Origin: an uncultured Bacilli bacterium
Lineage (GTDB): Bacteria; Bacillota_I; Bacilli_A; RF39; UBA660
DNA length: 33,467 bases
Assembly: GCA_944350305.1 (NCBI GenBank)
Contig: CALVOO010000005.1
Location: forward strand, 1-33,467
Reading direction: 5' to 3'
Positions within the stretch are counted from its first letter, which is position 1. Each line of letters begins with the position of its first letter. Below, piece after piece: positions 16,844 to 25,035 of the stretch. The translations under genes were made by a program, and so were the position numbers. The notes under the pieces are model-generated. The model saw nothing but the letters and a program-made list of their open reading frames with translations. It had not been told where the DNA came from and did not search any database.

Positions 16844-17168
16844 ATTTATAAGTGCAATTAATATCATATTTGTACGTGTAATCTAAATTATCTTTAGTAA
16901 TAGTAATATAGGCAGTGCATATGCTGTTATTATATTTTAAATCTTCTTCAGTTAAATAACTATTATCTATTAATTCATCTGTTTTTACTGTAATATCTTT
17001 TTCCGGCCATAAATTATAGTCATTTAAATACTCAATTGTACTATTTTTTATTTTTTCTTTTAATAAATTGTACTCTTTCGTTCTGTTATTATTAATACCA
17101 ATAATGTATATAGTTGTTATAAGTCCGAAAATTATAATAGACCATATTATAATTATTTTATTATTCAT
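16842..17168 (-). CDS. Pilin-like single-pass membrane protein (second of pair)
   Basis: A 108-residue protein of unknown function. A hydrophobic segment spans residues 5-25 and is followed by a polar ectodomain with the pattern NSTIEYL, DELIDNSYL, a cysteine, YITI, and a second cysteine near the end (DINCTYK). The first gene of the pair shows the same order, including KLRNSTIKYI, so they are paralogues. The ATG at 17168 is chosen because AAAGGA lies 5 bases upstream and the upstream gene ends 8 bases inside it, implying translational coupling; a longer reading of the frame is unlikely. The layout resembles a type IV pilin or pseudopilin without a classic prepilin cleavage motif. No pilus assembly gene is nearby. 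Confidence 0.75.
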   Translation of the reverse strand: MNNKIIIIWSIIIFGLITTIYIIGINNNRTKEYNLLKEKIKNSTIEYLNDYNLWPEKDITVKTDELIDNSYLTEEDLKYNNSICTAYITITKDNLDYTYKYDINCTYK

Positions 17169-17613
17169 TACTGTCCTTTCTTTCAACATATCCTTCTGTT
17201 TCATACAAATCATCACATTTAACGTATGGTTTGTACTCAATTACATCATTTTCATTTATGTAAACTTCGCAGTAGCCTGAACAATACTTTCCGTTTTCAT
17301 CTGAATAGTCAGTTAAATATCCTTTTTCACGTAATGTGTCTGATTGTATGATTAGTGTATCTATCCCAAGTTGATTATTATATTCTTTCTCTATATATTT
17401 AATTGTACTATTTCTTAATTTTTCTTCTAATGAATTATAATCGTATTCTTTTTCAACGGCCCCATTATTAGTATTGGTATTGCTATGATAATTAGGGTTA
17501 AAATTTTCAAGCAAAGAAAGTTTATTTAGTCCAATTACAACAATTACTAAACATATAATAAAAATTAAAATAAATATCAACTCATTTGTTAGGCCCCAAC
17601 CATTTTTGTTCAT
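17161..17613 (-). CDS. Pilin-like single-pass membrane protein (first of pair)
   Basis: A 150-residue protein of unknown function. The N-terminus NKNGWGLTNELIFILIF, followed by a long hydrophobic helix to about residue 32, recalls a type IV prepilin: a short basic leader, glycine, a glutamate near the helix start. The spacing differs from the standard G-FTLIE form. The ectodomain contains SLEEKLRNSTIKYIEK, TLREKGYLTDY, C-x3-C and a later cysteine, matching its downstream paralogue and the larger protein at 29825-31096. GGAGG lies 8 bases before the ATG, with a strong promoter upstream. No prepilin peptidase, ATPase or platform gene is in the window, so membership of a pilus remains inference. 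Confidence 0.78.
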   Translation of the reverse strand: MNKNGWGLTNELIFILIFIICLVIVVIGLNKLSLLENFNPNYHSNTNTNNGAVEKEYDYNSLEEKLRNSTIKYIEKEYNNQLGIDTLIIQSDTLREKGYLTDYSDENGKYCSGYCEVYINENDVIEYKPYVKCDDLYETEGYVERKDSNE

Positions 17614-17637
17614 TTTTTTTCCTCCATAACTGCTTTC

Positions 17638-17666
17638 ATTATATCAAATCAACCTTTTATTATCAA
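17638..17666 (-). promoter_or_regulatory. Promoter of the pilin-like pair
   Basis: TTGATA and TATAAT on the minus strand with a 17-base spacer, 24 bases before the first pilin-like start. Confidence 0.85.
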
Positions 17667-17684
17667 TTATCTTTAAAAACTTAG

Positions 17685-17722
17685 TAATTAAAACAGTAAA
17701 TCTTTTATAATTTACTGTTTAG
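17685..17722 (-). terminator. Terminator of rpsP-khpA
   Basis: An 11-base-pair stem (17691-17701 with 17710-17720) built on AAACAGTAAAT/ATTTACTGTTT, followed on the minus strand by TTTTAATTA. It overlaps the khpA stop. Confidence 0.75.
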
Positions 17723-17961
17723 AAAGAATCTATATTTATTTTAACATTTTTTATGCCTAGTAAATAACCTTTTGTTTGTATAAGCGTTTTTATTGAATTA
17801 GCTACTTTTCCATTTTTGCCTATTATAGAAGGCATATCATTTTCACTTACTAAAATTTCAATAATTAGTCCTTCTTCAGTCTCAAAATCTTTCACTTTTG
17901 ACATCTCGGGATCACTTATTAAATTTTTTATTAACATTTCTGTATATTCTGTTATAGACAT
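17719..17961 (-). CDS. khpA: KH-domain RNA-binding protein KhpA
   Basis: An 80-residue single KH domain protein (YlqC in Bacillus). The RNA-gripping GxxG loop is GKNG at residues 48-51 within MPSIIGKNGKVANSIK. KhpA usually pairs with KhpB/Jag to bind many small RNAs and mRNAs and affects cell length. It starts one base after the rpsP stop, the conserved arrangement in Bacillota. The genes that normally follow in Bacillus (ylqD, rimM, trmD, rplS) are absent: a terminator comes straight after. Confidence 0.95.
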   Translation of the reverse strand: MSITEYTEMLIKNLISDPEMSKVKDFETEEGLIIEILVSENDMPSIIGKNGKVANSIKTLIQTKGYLLGIKNVKINIDSF

Positions 17962-18228
17962 TTATTTTCTTTTATTATTATGAAATTTTTCCATAATACC
18001 AACTTGACTAAAAATACTTCTTACAGTGTCAGTTGGCATAGCTCCTTTGCTTAGCCACTTTAAAGCTAATTCTTCATTTATATTGTATTTATTAGATTCT
18101 TTTAATGGTTGATAAGTTCCTATTAATTCTATAAAACTACCATCTCTTCTATCTTTGGAATCAGCTGCAACGATTCTGTAATTAGCATTTTTCTTTGATC
18201 CTGTTCTTTTTAATCTTAGTTTTACCAT
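17962..18228 (-). CDS. rpsP: Small ribosomal subunit protein bS16
   Basis: An 88-residue S16, needed for assembly of the 30S body. The conserved start [20 protein letters not shown] and the [13 protein letters not shown] and GAMPTDTV segments are all present. AAAGGAG lies 7 bases upstream. It opens a two-gene operon with khpA behind a TTGACA promoter. Confidence 0.98.
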   Translation of the reverse strand: MVKLRLKRTGSKKNANYRIVAADSKDRRDGSFIELIGTYQPLKESNKYNINEELALKWLSKGAMPTDTVRSIFSQVGIMEKFHNNKRK

Positions 18229-18254
18229 AGTTTACTCCTTTCTCAATATAGATT

Positions 18255-18283
18255 ATATTACCTTATTTTATTAGAAATGTCAA
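18255..18283 (-). promoter_or_regulatory. Promoter of rpsP-khpA
   Basis: Minus-strand TTGACA and TAATAT spaced by 17 bases; an alternative TATAAT lies three bases further on. Confidence 0.75.
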
Positions 18284-18305
18284 CTTATTTTGGTTGACTA
18301 ATATT

Positions 18306-20318
18306 CTATTTATCACATTCTATACATGTTTCTTCGTTGTTTTTATAAACTAACAAATTACCACATTTATTACATAATTTTCCAGTAGGTTTATCCCACA
18401 AGGCATATTTACATTTAGGGTAATTATTACATCCATAAAATACTTTACCACGTCTAGTTTTCTTTTCTACAATCTTACCACCACATTTAGGACAATCACA
18501 AATCTCATTAATTTTAACTTCTTCTTTTTTAATATATTTGCATTCTGGATAACCACTACACCCCACAAAAGAACCATATTTACTTTTACGAACAACTAAA
18601 TCTTTTCCACATTCAGGGCATGTTTCTCCTACTTTTTCAGGTTCTTCTTTTTCCATGTTTTTAAATGCTTTATTTAAAAGAGGATCAAAGTCATTATAAA
18701 ACCTCTTTAAAAGTTCATACCAAACCTCTTCACCATCTGCTATCTTATCTAAGTCACTTTCCATATCCTTAGTATATTCCACATTTATAATATCACTAAA
18801 AAATTCTTGCAACTTATCAGTAATTTGAATACCAGTTTTAGTAGGAATAAACTTCTTTTCATTCACTTCTATATAAAGTCTTTTTTTAAGAATATCAATA
18901 ATAGTTGCATAAGTACTAGGTCTACCTATTCCCAATTTTTCCAATTCCTTTATCAAACTAGCTTCAGTATATCTACTAGGTGGATTAGTAAAATGTTGTT
19001 CTTTTTCAATCTTTTTACTAACAACAACATTACTTTTATAACTACTAAAATCAGGTAAAGTTTTATCACTAACTTCTTCATAACTATTATATATTTTTAA
19101 ATAACCATCGAATTTAACAATTTGTCCATTTGTTTTAAACTTATAATCATTATTATCAAAAGTAATATTGGTTTTATCGATTAAAGCATCACTCATTAAA
19201 CTAGCAAGAGTTCTTATATATATTAAATTATAAAGTTTAAATTCATCTTTATCTAAATAATCTTTAACACTTTCTGGAGTTCTTAATATACTAGTTGGTC
19301 TAATAGCTTCATGAGCATCTTGTACATTATCACTTTTCTTAACTTTTTTAACATAACCAATATATTCATTACCATACTTATTTTTAATAAACTCTTTAGT
19401 TTCATTAACAAAAACATCACTAAGTCTAACACTATCAGTTCTCATATAACTAATCAAACCAACAGTTTCATTCAATAGATCAATTCCCTCATAAAGTTTC
19501 TGCGCAATTCTCATAGTTTTAGAAGCAGTAAAGCCAAGTCTATTACTAGCCATCTGAGTCATAGTACTAGTAGTAAAAGGAAGCTTGCTTCTTTTCTTAG
19601 TTTCTTTTCTTTCAATATCCTCTATTTTAAAAGAATTACTTAATTTATCTAATATATCATTTGCTTCTTTTTCGCTTTTAATTTCTATTTTTTTGTTTTT
19701 ATATTTGGTAAGTACTGCGTCAAAATCACTAAACATGGCGTTTATAATCCAATATTCTTCACTTTTAAATCTTTCAATTTCTCTTTCTCTATCAACAATA
19801 AGCTTAAGTGCTACACTTTGTACTCTTCCAGCACTTGTTCCATCAGTTTTACTTCTCATTAAATTACTTAGTCTAAAACCAATTATTCTATCTAATATTC
19901 TTCTTGCTTCCTGACTATGTACCAAATCCATATCTATATCTCTAGGATTTTTAAAAGCCTCTTTAATTGCATCTTTAGTTATCTCATTAAAAACAACTCT
20001 TTTATAATTTTTTAAACCAAGAGAATCCTTCAAATGCCAACTTATTGCTTCACCTTCTCTATCCGGGTCAGTAGCAAGAATTACATCATCATAATCCTTA
20101 ACTTCTTTTTTTAAATCAGTTATAAGTTTACCTTTACCTTTAATAGCTTTATAATTTGGTTTAAAATTATCTTCAATATCCACACCAAGACCATATTTAC
20201 CAGTAGTAGCAAGATCTCTAATATGACCTTTACTAGAAGTAACTTTATAATCTTTGCCTAAATATTTTTCAATTGTTTTGCTTTTACTAGGACTTTCAAC
20301 TATTACCAATTCTTTCAT
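18306..20318 (-). CDS. topA: DNA topoisomerase I
   Basis: A 670-residue type IA topoisomerase that relaxes negative supercoils. The Toprim domain shows E8 in VESPSKSKT and DPDRE at 84-88; the catalytic tyrosine is Y291 in GLISYMRTDS. Three C-terminal zinc ribbons follow, two with the four-cysteine CPECG...GYPECKY pattern and a shorter one at the end (CNKCG...CIEC). I start at the ATG at 20318 because AAGGA stands 6 bases before it, whereas the ATG five codons earlier contains that site and has none of its own. It has its own promoter. In Bacillus topA, rnhB and rpsP share one neighbourhood, as they do loosely here. Confidence 0.97.
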   Translation of the reverse strand: MKELVIVESPSKSKTIEKYLGKDYKVTSSKGHIRDLATTGKYGLGVDIEDNFKPNYKAIKGKGKLITDLKKEVKDYDDVILATDPDREGEAISWHLKDSLGLKNYKRVVFNEITKDAIKEAFKNPRDIDMDLVHSQEARRILDRIIGFRLSNLMRSKTDGTSAGRVQSVALKLIVDREREIERFKSEEYWIINAMFSDFDAVLTKYKNKKIEIKSEKEANDILDKLSNSFKIEDIERKETKKRSKLPFTTSTMTQMASNRLGFTASKTMRIAQKLYEGIDLLNETVGLISYMRTDSVRLSDVFVNETKEFIKNKYGNEYIGYVKKVKKSDNVQDAHEAIRPTSILRTPESVKDYLDKDEFKLYNLIYIRTLASLMSDALIDKTNITFDNNDYKFKTNGQIVKFDGYLKIYNSYEEVSDKTLPDFSSYKSNVVVSKKIEKEQHFTNPPSRYTEASLIKELEKLGIGRPSTYATIIDILKKRLYIEVNEKKFIPTKTGIQITDKLQEFFSDIINVEYTKDMESDLDKIADGEEVWYELLKRFYNDFDPLLNKAFKNMEKEEPEKVGETCPECGKDLVVRKSKYGSFVGCSGYPECKYIKKEEVKINEICDCPKCGGKIVEKKTRRGKVFYGCNNYPKCKYALWDKPTGKLCNKCGNLLVYKNNEETCIECDK

Positions 20319-20339
20319 ATCTTTTCCTTTCATTTATAA

Positions 20340-20368
20340 AAAATAACTTAGTTTAATAAAAATGTCAA
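20340..20368 (-). promoter_or_regulatory. Promoter of topA
   Basis: Minus-strand TTGACA and TATTTT spaced by 17 bases, 21 bases before the chosen start. Confidence 0.7.
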
Positions 20369-20423
20369 GTAATATATTTATATATATGCTTTTTTAAAAA
20401 TTAATTACACTATAAATTTAATT

Positions 20424-20454
20424 ATAAAAAAGAACCTTTATTTTAAAAGATTCT
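20424..20454 (-). terminator. Terminator of tkt
   Basis: Minus-strand stem AGAATC/GGTTCT (one G-T pair) with a loop containing the tkt stop codon, followed by a TTTTTT run. Confidence 0.65.
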
Positions 20455-22399
20455 CTATTTTCATAAGCAATGTATCTTTATCAAATCCCAAATGTTTAAG
20501 TACGTCTCCTTTTTTTCCGCTTATACCAAATCTATCTATATTTAATATGTATTTGTTATTGTATACAAATTCATACCATGTTTTATCATTACTTGCTTCA
20601 AGCACTATGATTTTGCTACCTATAGGCATAAGTTCTTCTCTATACTCTTTAGTCTGTTCATTAAATACTTCAACTGAAGGCATACTTATTACTCTTAAAT
20701 TAATGTTTTTTTTGCTAAGTTCATCACTTATTTCAATTGCCGTATGTACATCCTCTCCAGTTGAAATCAATATGCCACTAAGTCTTCCTTTTTCTTTTTT
20801 TATAATATATGCACCTTTTTCAGTAAAAGTAATATCGCTACTTTTGATTTCAGGTAATTTTTCTTTTGTTACTATTATACAAGCAGGAACGCGATTGTTA
20901 ATTATATAATCCCAACTACCAACTAGTTCTTTAACATCTGCAGGTCTAAATACTTTTAAATTTGGTATATTTCTTAACATACCAAGTTGTTCGATGGGTT
21001 GGTGCGTTGGTCCGTCTTCACCTATGCCAACTGAGTCATGAGTAAATATATAAGTGACCGGTAGTTTCATCATTGCACTTAGTCTAATACCAGGTTTCAT
21101 ATAATCACTAAAAGAAAGAAAAGTACTACCAAAAGGTCTAAGCCCGCACAATGCAAGGCCATTTAAAACTGAGCTCATGACATTTTCTCTTACACCAAAA
21201 TGAATATTTCTTCCTTTGCTATCATTGATTTTAAAGTCATTTCCGTGTGTTAGATATGCCTTTGTAGAACTAGCAACATCTGCACTTCCTCCAATTATCA
21301 AAGGAGTTAAATTTCCAATTAAATTTAAAAGCTTTCCATTTGTTATTCTAAGTTCTTCAGTTTGTCCTTCTTCAAAATTAACTTTTATAGTTTTTAAATT
21401 TATTCTAAATTCTCCAGTTTCAATATAATTAAGTAATTTTTTATTCACACTTTCTTTTGATACAAATGTATTGTATCTGCTAACCCATTCATTGTATAAG
21501 GGTATGCATCTTTTTTCTATTTCCTCTCTAAATGTTGTTGCAGCTTCTTTAGAAACATAAAACGGTATTAGGTTAACATTCATTTTATTTTTTACAAGTT
21601 CTATGTCATCATCGCTTAATGGTTTTCCATGAACTTCACTACTTCCAGCTTTGGATGTTCCTATTCCTAATACTGTTTTAATTTTTATGATACTAGGTTT
21701 ATCTATTACTTGTTTTGCTTTGCTAATTGCATCATTAATTAAAGTAAAGTTTTCTCCGTCATTTATTTCTTGAATATGCCAGCCACAAGCTTCAAATCTT
21801 TTTAAAACATCTTCGTTAAATACTCCGGTAGTTGGACCATCTAATGATACATTGTTAGAATCATATAATACAATGAGCTTGCCTAATTTTAAACTTCCGG
21901 CTAAGCTTGCTGCTTCATGACTGATTCCTTCCATTAGGTCACCATCGCCGACTAAGACATATGTAAAATAATCATAAATTTCTTTACCAATGCAATTTCT
22001 TAAATATTCTTCAGCAATTGCAATACCAACACTAGTTGCAAAACCTTCGCCTAAAGGACCGGTAGTAGTTTCTATACCTATTTTGATATTAAGTTCAGGA
22101 TGGCCAGTAATTTTGCTACCAACTTGTCTAAAAGTTCTTAGTTCTTCCAAACTAATAGGATAGCCAGCAAAAAATAATGTGCTATATAAAAGCGCAGATC
22201 CATGCCCAGCACTTAATATGAATCTATCTCTATTTAACCAGTTTCCATCCTCTGGATTAAAATTTAAGTGATAACGAAATAGTGTATATATAGTTGGAGC
22301 AGCTCCTAAACAGATTCCCGGATGGCCACTTTGCGCTTCGTTAATCATATCAATGCTTAAACTTCTAATACCATTTATTATCTTCCTATCAATATCCAT
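20438..22399 (-). CDS. tkt: Transketolase
   Basis: A 653-residue full-length transketolase, the thiamine diphosphate enzyme that moves two-carbon units in the non-oxidative pentose phosphate pathway. Substrate and cofactor residues are visible: H26 in SGHPG, H66 in SAGHGS, the GDGDLMEG diphosphate motif at 151-158, and HFGVRENVMS in the pyrimidine-binding domain. The C-terminal transketolase domain is complete. AGGAG precedes the ATG by 8 bases and a TTGTAC-18-TATAAT promoter lies just upstream. In Bacillus tkt lies in the same lexA-yneA neighbourhood, so the position is conserved. Confidence 0.97.
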   Translation of the reverse strand: MDIDRKIINGIRSLSIDMINEAQSGHPGICLGAAPTIYTLFRYHLNFNPEDGNWLNRDRFILSAGHGSALLYSTLFFAGYPISLEELRTFRQVGSKITGHPELNIKIGIETTTGPLGEGFATSVGIAIAEEYLRNCIGKEIYDYFTYVLVGDGDLMEGISHEAASLAGSLKLGKLIVLYDSNNVSLDGPTTGVFNEDVLKRFEACGWHIQEINDGENFTLINDAISKAKQVIDKPSIIKIKTVLGIGTSKAGSSEVHGKPLSDDDIELVKNKMNVNLIPFYVSKEAATTFREEIEKRCIPLYNEWVSRYNTFVSKESVNKKLLNYIETGEFRINLKTIKVNFEEGQTEELRITNGKLLNLIGNLTPLIIGGSADVASSTKAYLTHGNDFKINDSKGRNIHFGVRENVMSSVLNGLALCGLRPFGSTFLSFSDYMKPGIRLSAMMKLPVTYIFTHDSVGIGEDGPTHQPIEQLGMLRNIPNLKVFRPADVKELVGSWDYIINNRVPACIIVTKEKLPEIKSSDITFTEKGAYIIKKEKGRLSGILISTGEDVHTAIEISDELSKKNINLRVISMPSVEVFNEQTKEYREELMPIGSKIIVLEASNDKTWYEFVYNNKYILNIDRFGISGKKGDVLKHLGFDKDTLLMKIENLLK

Positions 22400-22424
22400 A
22401 ATACAACTCCTATTTTATACGTAA

Positions 22425-22454
22425 ATTATACCACGGAATAATTTATAAGTACAA
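22425..22454 (-). promoter_or_regulatory. Promoter of tkt
   Basis: Minus-strand TTGTAC and TATAAT separated by 18 bases, placed between the microprotein stop and tkt, so tkt can be expressed without the SOS promoter. Confidence 0.75.
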
Positions 22455-22467
22455 GTTTTATAATTAT

Positions 22468-22620
22468 TTATGCGTAATAAGTTTCGTTAATTTTTTCTGA
22501 GTCTATTGCGTTAGCTTGTGAATTTAAGTCTTCTACTCTTAAAGTAATAAATAAGGATATTAATGCAATAAAAATATAAAACAAAATAACTCCTTTAAAA
22601 TTATCTAAAATCTTTTCCAT
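22468..22620 (-). CDS. 50-residue single-pass membrane microprotein divergent from lexA
   Basis: A 50-residue reading frame with ATG at 22620, AAGGG 6 bases upstream and a consensus promoter. A short charged N-terminus (MEKILDNFKG) leads into one hydrophobic helix (about residues 11-27), then RVEDLNSQANAIDSEKIN and the terminal ETYYA. It sits where Bacillus has yneA, the SOS-induced division inhibitor: divergent from lexA and upstream of tkt. YneA has one membrane segment plus a LysM domain; this protein has the membrane segment but no room for LysM. Small SOS membrane inhibitors such as SidA of Caulobacter are of similar size. Function is inferred from position and promoter only; I do not recognise a family. 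Confidence 0.75.
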   Translation of the reverse strand: MEKILDNFKGVILFYIFIALISLFITLRVEDLNSQANAIDSEKINETYYA

Positions 22621-22643
22621 TTATATCCCTTCTTTCTGTATAT

Positions 22644-22672
22644 ATTCTATGGCGTATATTTGTTCGTGTCAA
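22644..22672 (-). promoter_or_regulatory. Promoter of the microprotein with candidate LexA site
   Basis: Minus-strand TTGACA and TAGAAT with a 17-base spacer. Inside the spacer, plus-strand 22653-22666 reads CGTATATTTGTTCG, which matches the Gram-positive SOS box CGAACATATGTTCG at 11 of 14 positions. Binding there would block the promoter. Confidence 0.65.
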
Positions 22673-22691
22673 TAAAAACACAAAAAAATGT

Positions 22692-22720
22692 TTGACAACT
22701 TTACGTTCGTGTGTTAACAT
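22692..22720 (+). promoter_or_regulatory. Promoter of lexA with candidate LexA half-site
   Basis: TTGACA and TAACAT with a 17-base spacer. The spacer holds ACGTTCGTGTG; the 14 bases at 22696-22709 match the SOS box well only in the right half (GTTCG). The octamer GTTCGTGT occurs here and in the divergent promoter in the same orientation. The transcript would start close to the AGGAGG ribosome site. Confidence 0.65.
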
Positions 22721-22742
22721 TTTAATAGGAGGTAAAAGTTAA

Positions 22743-23360
22743 ATGGAAACTTTAACTAAGAAACAAGAAGAAACTTTAAAAGCTATTAAAAAATTTATTG
22801 CAAAAAATGGATATAGTCCAAGTGTTAGAGAAGTGTGTGATATGATGAATTTAAGTAGTACAGCTACTGTTTTTGTCCATATGAGGCATTTAATGAATAA
22901 AGGTTATATTTCTCAAACAAATAATAAATTTAGAACACTTGAAGTATTAGTGCCAAATGAATATTTGGAAACAAACGAGGATGTTGTTTCGGTGCCATTG
23001 TTAGGTAAAATTACTGCAGGAAATCCTATTGAAGCAATAGAGTTTCCAGATGAATATATGCAAATTCCAACATTTATGATACCTAAAAATGAAGAAGTAT
23101 TTACTTTAAAAGTGGATGGTATGAGCATGAAAAACATTGGAATCTATGATGGAGATATAGTAGTAGTAAAAAGGACTAGCAGTGCAAAAAATGGTGATAG
23201 AGTTGTTGCATTAGATGAAAATGGATATACAACTTTAAAAACTTTTTATAAAGAAAATGGATATTTTAGATTGCAACCAGAAAACGAGACAATGAGCCCA
23301 ATAATATTGGACAAAGTTAATATATTAGGAATCGCCATTGGTTTATATAGAAAATTATAA
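22743..23360 (+). CDS. lexA: SOS repressor LexA
   Basis: A 205-residue LexA. The N-terminal winged helix (about residues 1-65) includes the SPSVREVCDMMNLSS recognition region. The self-cleavage bond is A92-G93 in LLGKITAGN, and the serine-lysine dyad is S128 (GMSMK) with K166. RecA filaments trigger self-cleavage and release of SOS genes. AGGAGG lies 10 bases before the ATG. Its own promoter and the divergent one carry candidate operators, consistent with autoregulation. Confidence 0.97.
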   Translation: METLTKKQEETLKAIKKFIAKNGYSPSVREVCDMMNLSSTATVFVHMRHLMNKGYISQTNNKFRTLEVLVPNEYLETNEDVVSVPLLGKITAGNPIEAIEFPDEYMQIPTFMIPKNEEVFTLKVDGMSMKNIGIYDGDIVVVKRTSSAKNGDRVVALDENGYTTLKTFYKENGYFRLQPENETMSPIILDKVNILGIAIGLYRKL

Positions 23361-23388
23361 AAAAAATGATTTTTAAAATCATTTTTTT
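23361..23388. terminator. Bidirectional terminator between lexA and the rhomboid gene
   Basis: The 13-base-pair stem AAAAAATGATTTT/AAAATCATTTTTT serves both converging genes, with T runs on either strand. Confidence 0.8.
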
Positions 23389-24520
23389 ATTTTATTATTA
23401 TCATATATATCAATGAAGCTAATAAAATGATTGTCATAATTAGTCCGTGGATATTATGATTTTTTTTATTAAAACCTTTTATTCCTAACATGTATGAAAT
23501 TAAAAATCCACCTATCAAGCCTCCTACGTGGGCTGCAACATCAATGCCCGGAACGATTAATCCTACTAGTAGATTTATTAAAATTAATGGAATAATCTGT
23601 CCTTTTAAATAACTGTCTAGTGTAGCTCGATAATTAAATCCAAAATATAAAAGTGAACCAAATAATCCAAAAATAGCACCACTTGCACCAATCGATGCTG
23701 AAGTAGTTAAAACCGCAGAAAATAGTGAACCAATTATTCCGCTCATTAAATATATAATCAAAAATTTTAAAGTACCGTAATACCTCTCAATCTCAGGGCC
23801 AATTATGTATAAAGCATACATATTAAAAAATAGATGAACTGAATTTCCATGCAAGAATATTGATGTAATAAGTCTATATATCTCTCCATTTTGGATATTT
23901 ATATAATAATTTGCAAATAAATTTATAAAATCGTTATAAATTGCTGGACTTAACATAAGAATAAAAATCAAAATGTTTAAAAATATTAATATATATGTAA
24001 TTATTGGAATGCCATTTTTAAATAATTTTGACATTTTTTTATCGTCCTTAACTGTTTTATCATTTAATTCCTCTGTCATCTTAAACATATCTATTACATT
24101 TGATTTTTTGCTATTAATCTTATCTTTTAAATCAGGAAAATATTCATTAACAAATTTATTTTTTTTAATATCACTTATTTTTTTAACTTCAACACTTTCA
24201 ATATCCTCTGTGTTACCTATAGTGACATTTTCTCCGCAATCAATTAAAATGTTTAAAACTTTCATTTTAAATATATAAGTTTTTTTCTTAATGTTTTTTC
24301 TAATAGCATCAACTTTTCTTAAATCATTATTTAATTGTTCATTATTATGTATATAATTAATATTAAGTCTAATAATTTTTATGTCATTGTTCATATTTTC
24401 TAACCAAATCTCATTTTTCAAACCGTTTACAACTATAGGTTTGTAATCTTTTTCAGTAACAAAATAATGAACAAGTTTAACAACAATATCATCTTTTTTA
24501 TTAATTATTATGTTTGCCAT
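23387..24520 (-). CDS. Rhomboid family intramembrane serine protease with N-terminal soluble domain
   Basis: A 377-residue rhomboid. An N-terminal cytoplasmic domain of about 160 residues precedes six or seven membrane helices. The catalytic dyad is S280 in GASGAIFG and H331 in AHVGG; the HGNSVHLFFNM segment after the first helix is also typical. The layout resembles Bacillus YqgP (GluP), though no TPR repeats follow the membrane core. The start at 24520 is supported by AAGGAG 5 bases upstream; ten further in-frame codons lie upstream without a ribosome site. It is divergent from the TspO gene. Confidence 0.92.
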   Translation of the reverse strand: MANIIINKKDDIVVKLVHYFVTEKDYKPIVVNGLKNEIWLENMNNDIKIIRLNINYIHNNEQLNNDLRKVDAIRKNIKKKTYIFKMKVLNILIDCGENVTIGNTEDIESVEVKKISDIKKNKFVNEYFPDLKDKINSKKSNVIDMFKMTEELNDKTVKDDKKMSKLFKNGIPIITYILIFLNILIFILMLSPAIYNDFINLFANYYINIQNGEIYRLITSIFLHGNSVHLFFNMYALYIIGPEIERYYGTLKFLIIYLMSGIIGSLFSAVLTTSASIGASGAIFGLFGSLLYFGFNYRATLDSYLKGQIIPLILINLLVGLIVPGIDVAAHVGGLIGGFLISYMLGIKGFNKKNHNIHGLIMTIILLASLIYMIIIK

Positions 24521-24579
24521 ATTAACTCCTTCTGTAATTATATTATACACTTTTTCATATATTTTATAAAGAGGTGAAT

Positions 24580-25035
24580 ATGAAAAAAATATTTTACTTT
24601 ATATTTATATTATTATTGTGGTTTCTAGGCAGTTTAATTTTTAAATATGATCCGGTTTATTATGAATTGTTAAACACTCCTTCTTATGTAATAAATCCTA
24701 CTTTAAATAGTATTGTATGGATTATATTATATTTTACTATTACTACATCTATTATATTAGTTAAAAATAAAAGAAATATAATAGGTAATAATGATTATTT
24801 TTTTGTATTAATAATTAACTATCTAGCAAATATGATTTTCCCACTAATGTTTTATAATTTAAAAAGCCCTTTTTTAGGTTTTGTAATAAACACAATAGTA
24901 TTAATAAGTACATTTTATTTACTAGTTGAAAGTAAAAAAATTGATAAAAAAAGTTTTTATGTTTTAATACCTTATTTTATATATACAATATATTTATTTA
25001 TAGTAAGTTTAAGTATATGGCTTATGAATTTTTAA
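24580..25035 (+). CDS. TspO/MBR family membrane protein
   Basis: A 151-residue five-helix protein of the tryptophan-rich sensory protein family, which binds porphyrins and similar ligands in the membrane. Family landmarks are GSLIF with a following YY...TPSYV segment, SIVWIILYF in helix two, NYLANMIFPLMFY in helix three and the VLIPYFIYTIYLF helix near the end. Tryptophans are fewer than usual. The ATG at 24580 is chosen because GAGG lies 5 bases upstream; the in-frame GTG two codons earlier falls in that site. Its end overlaps the end of the convergent rluD gene by 14 bases and no terminator is visible between them. Confidence 0.82.
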   Translation: MKKIFYFIFILLLWFLGSLIFKYDPVYYELLNTPSYVINPTLNSIVWIILYFTITTSIILVKNKRNIIGNNDYFFVLIINYLANMIFPLMFYNLKSPFLGFVINTIVLISTFYLLVESKKIDKKSFYVLIPYFIYTIYLFIVSLSIWLMNF

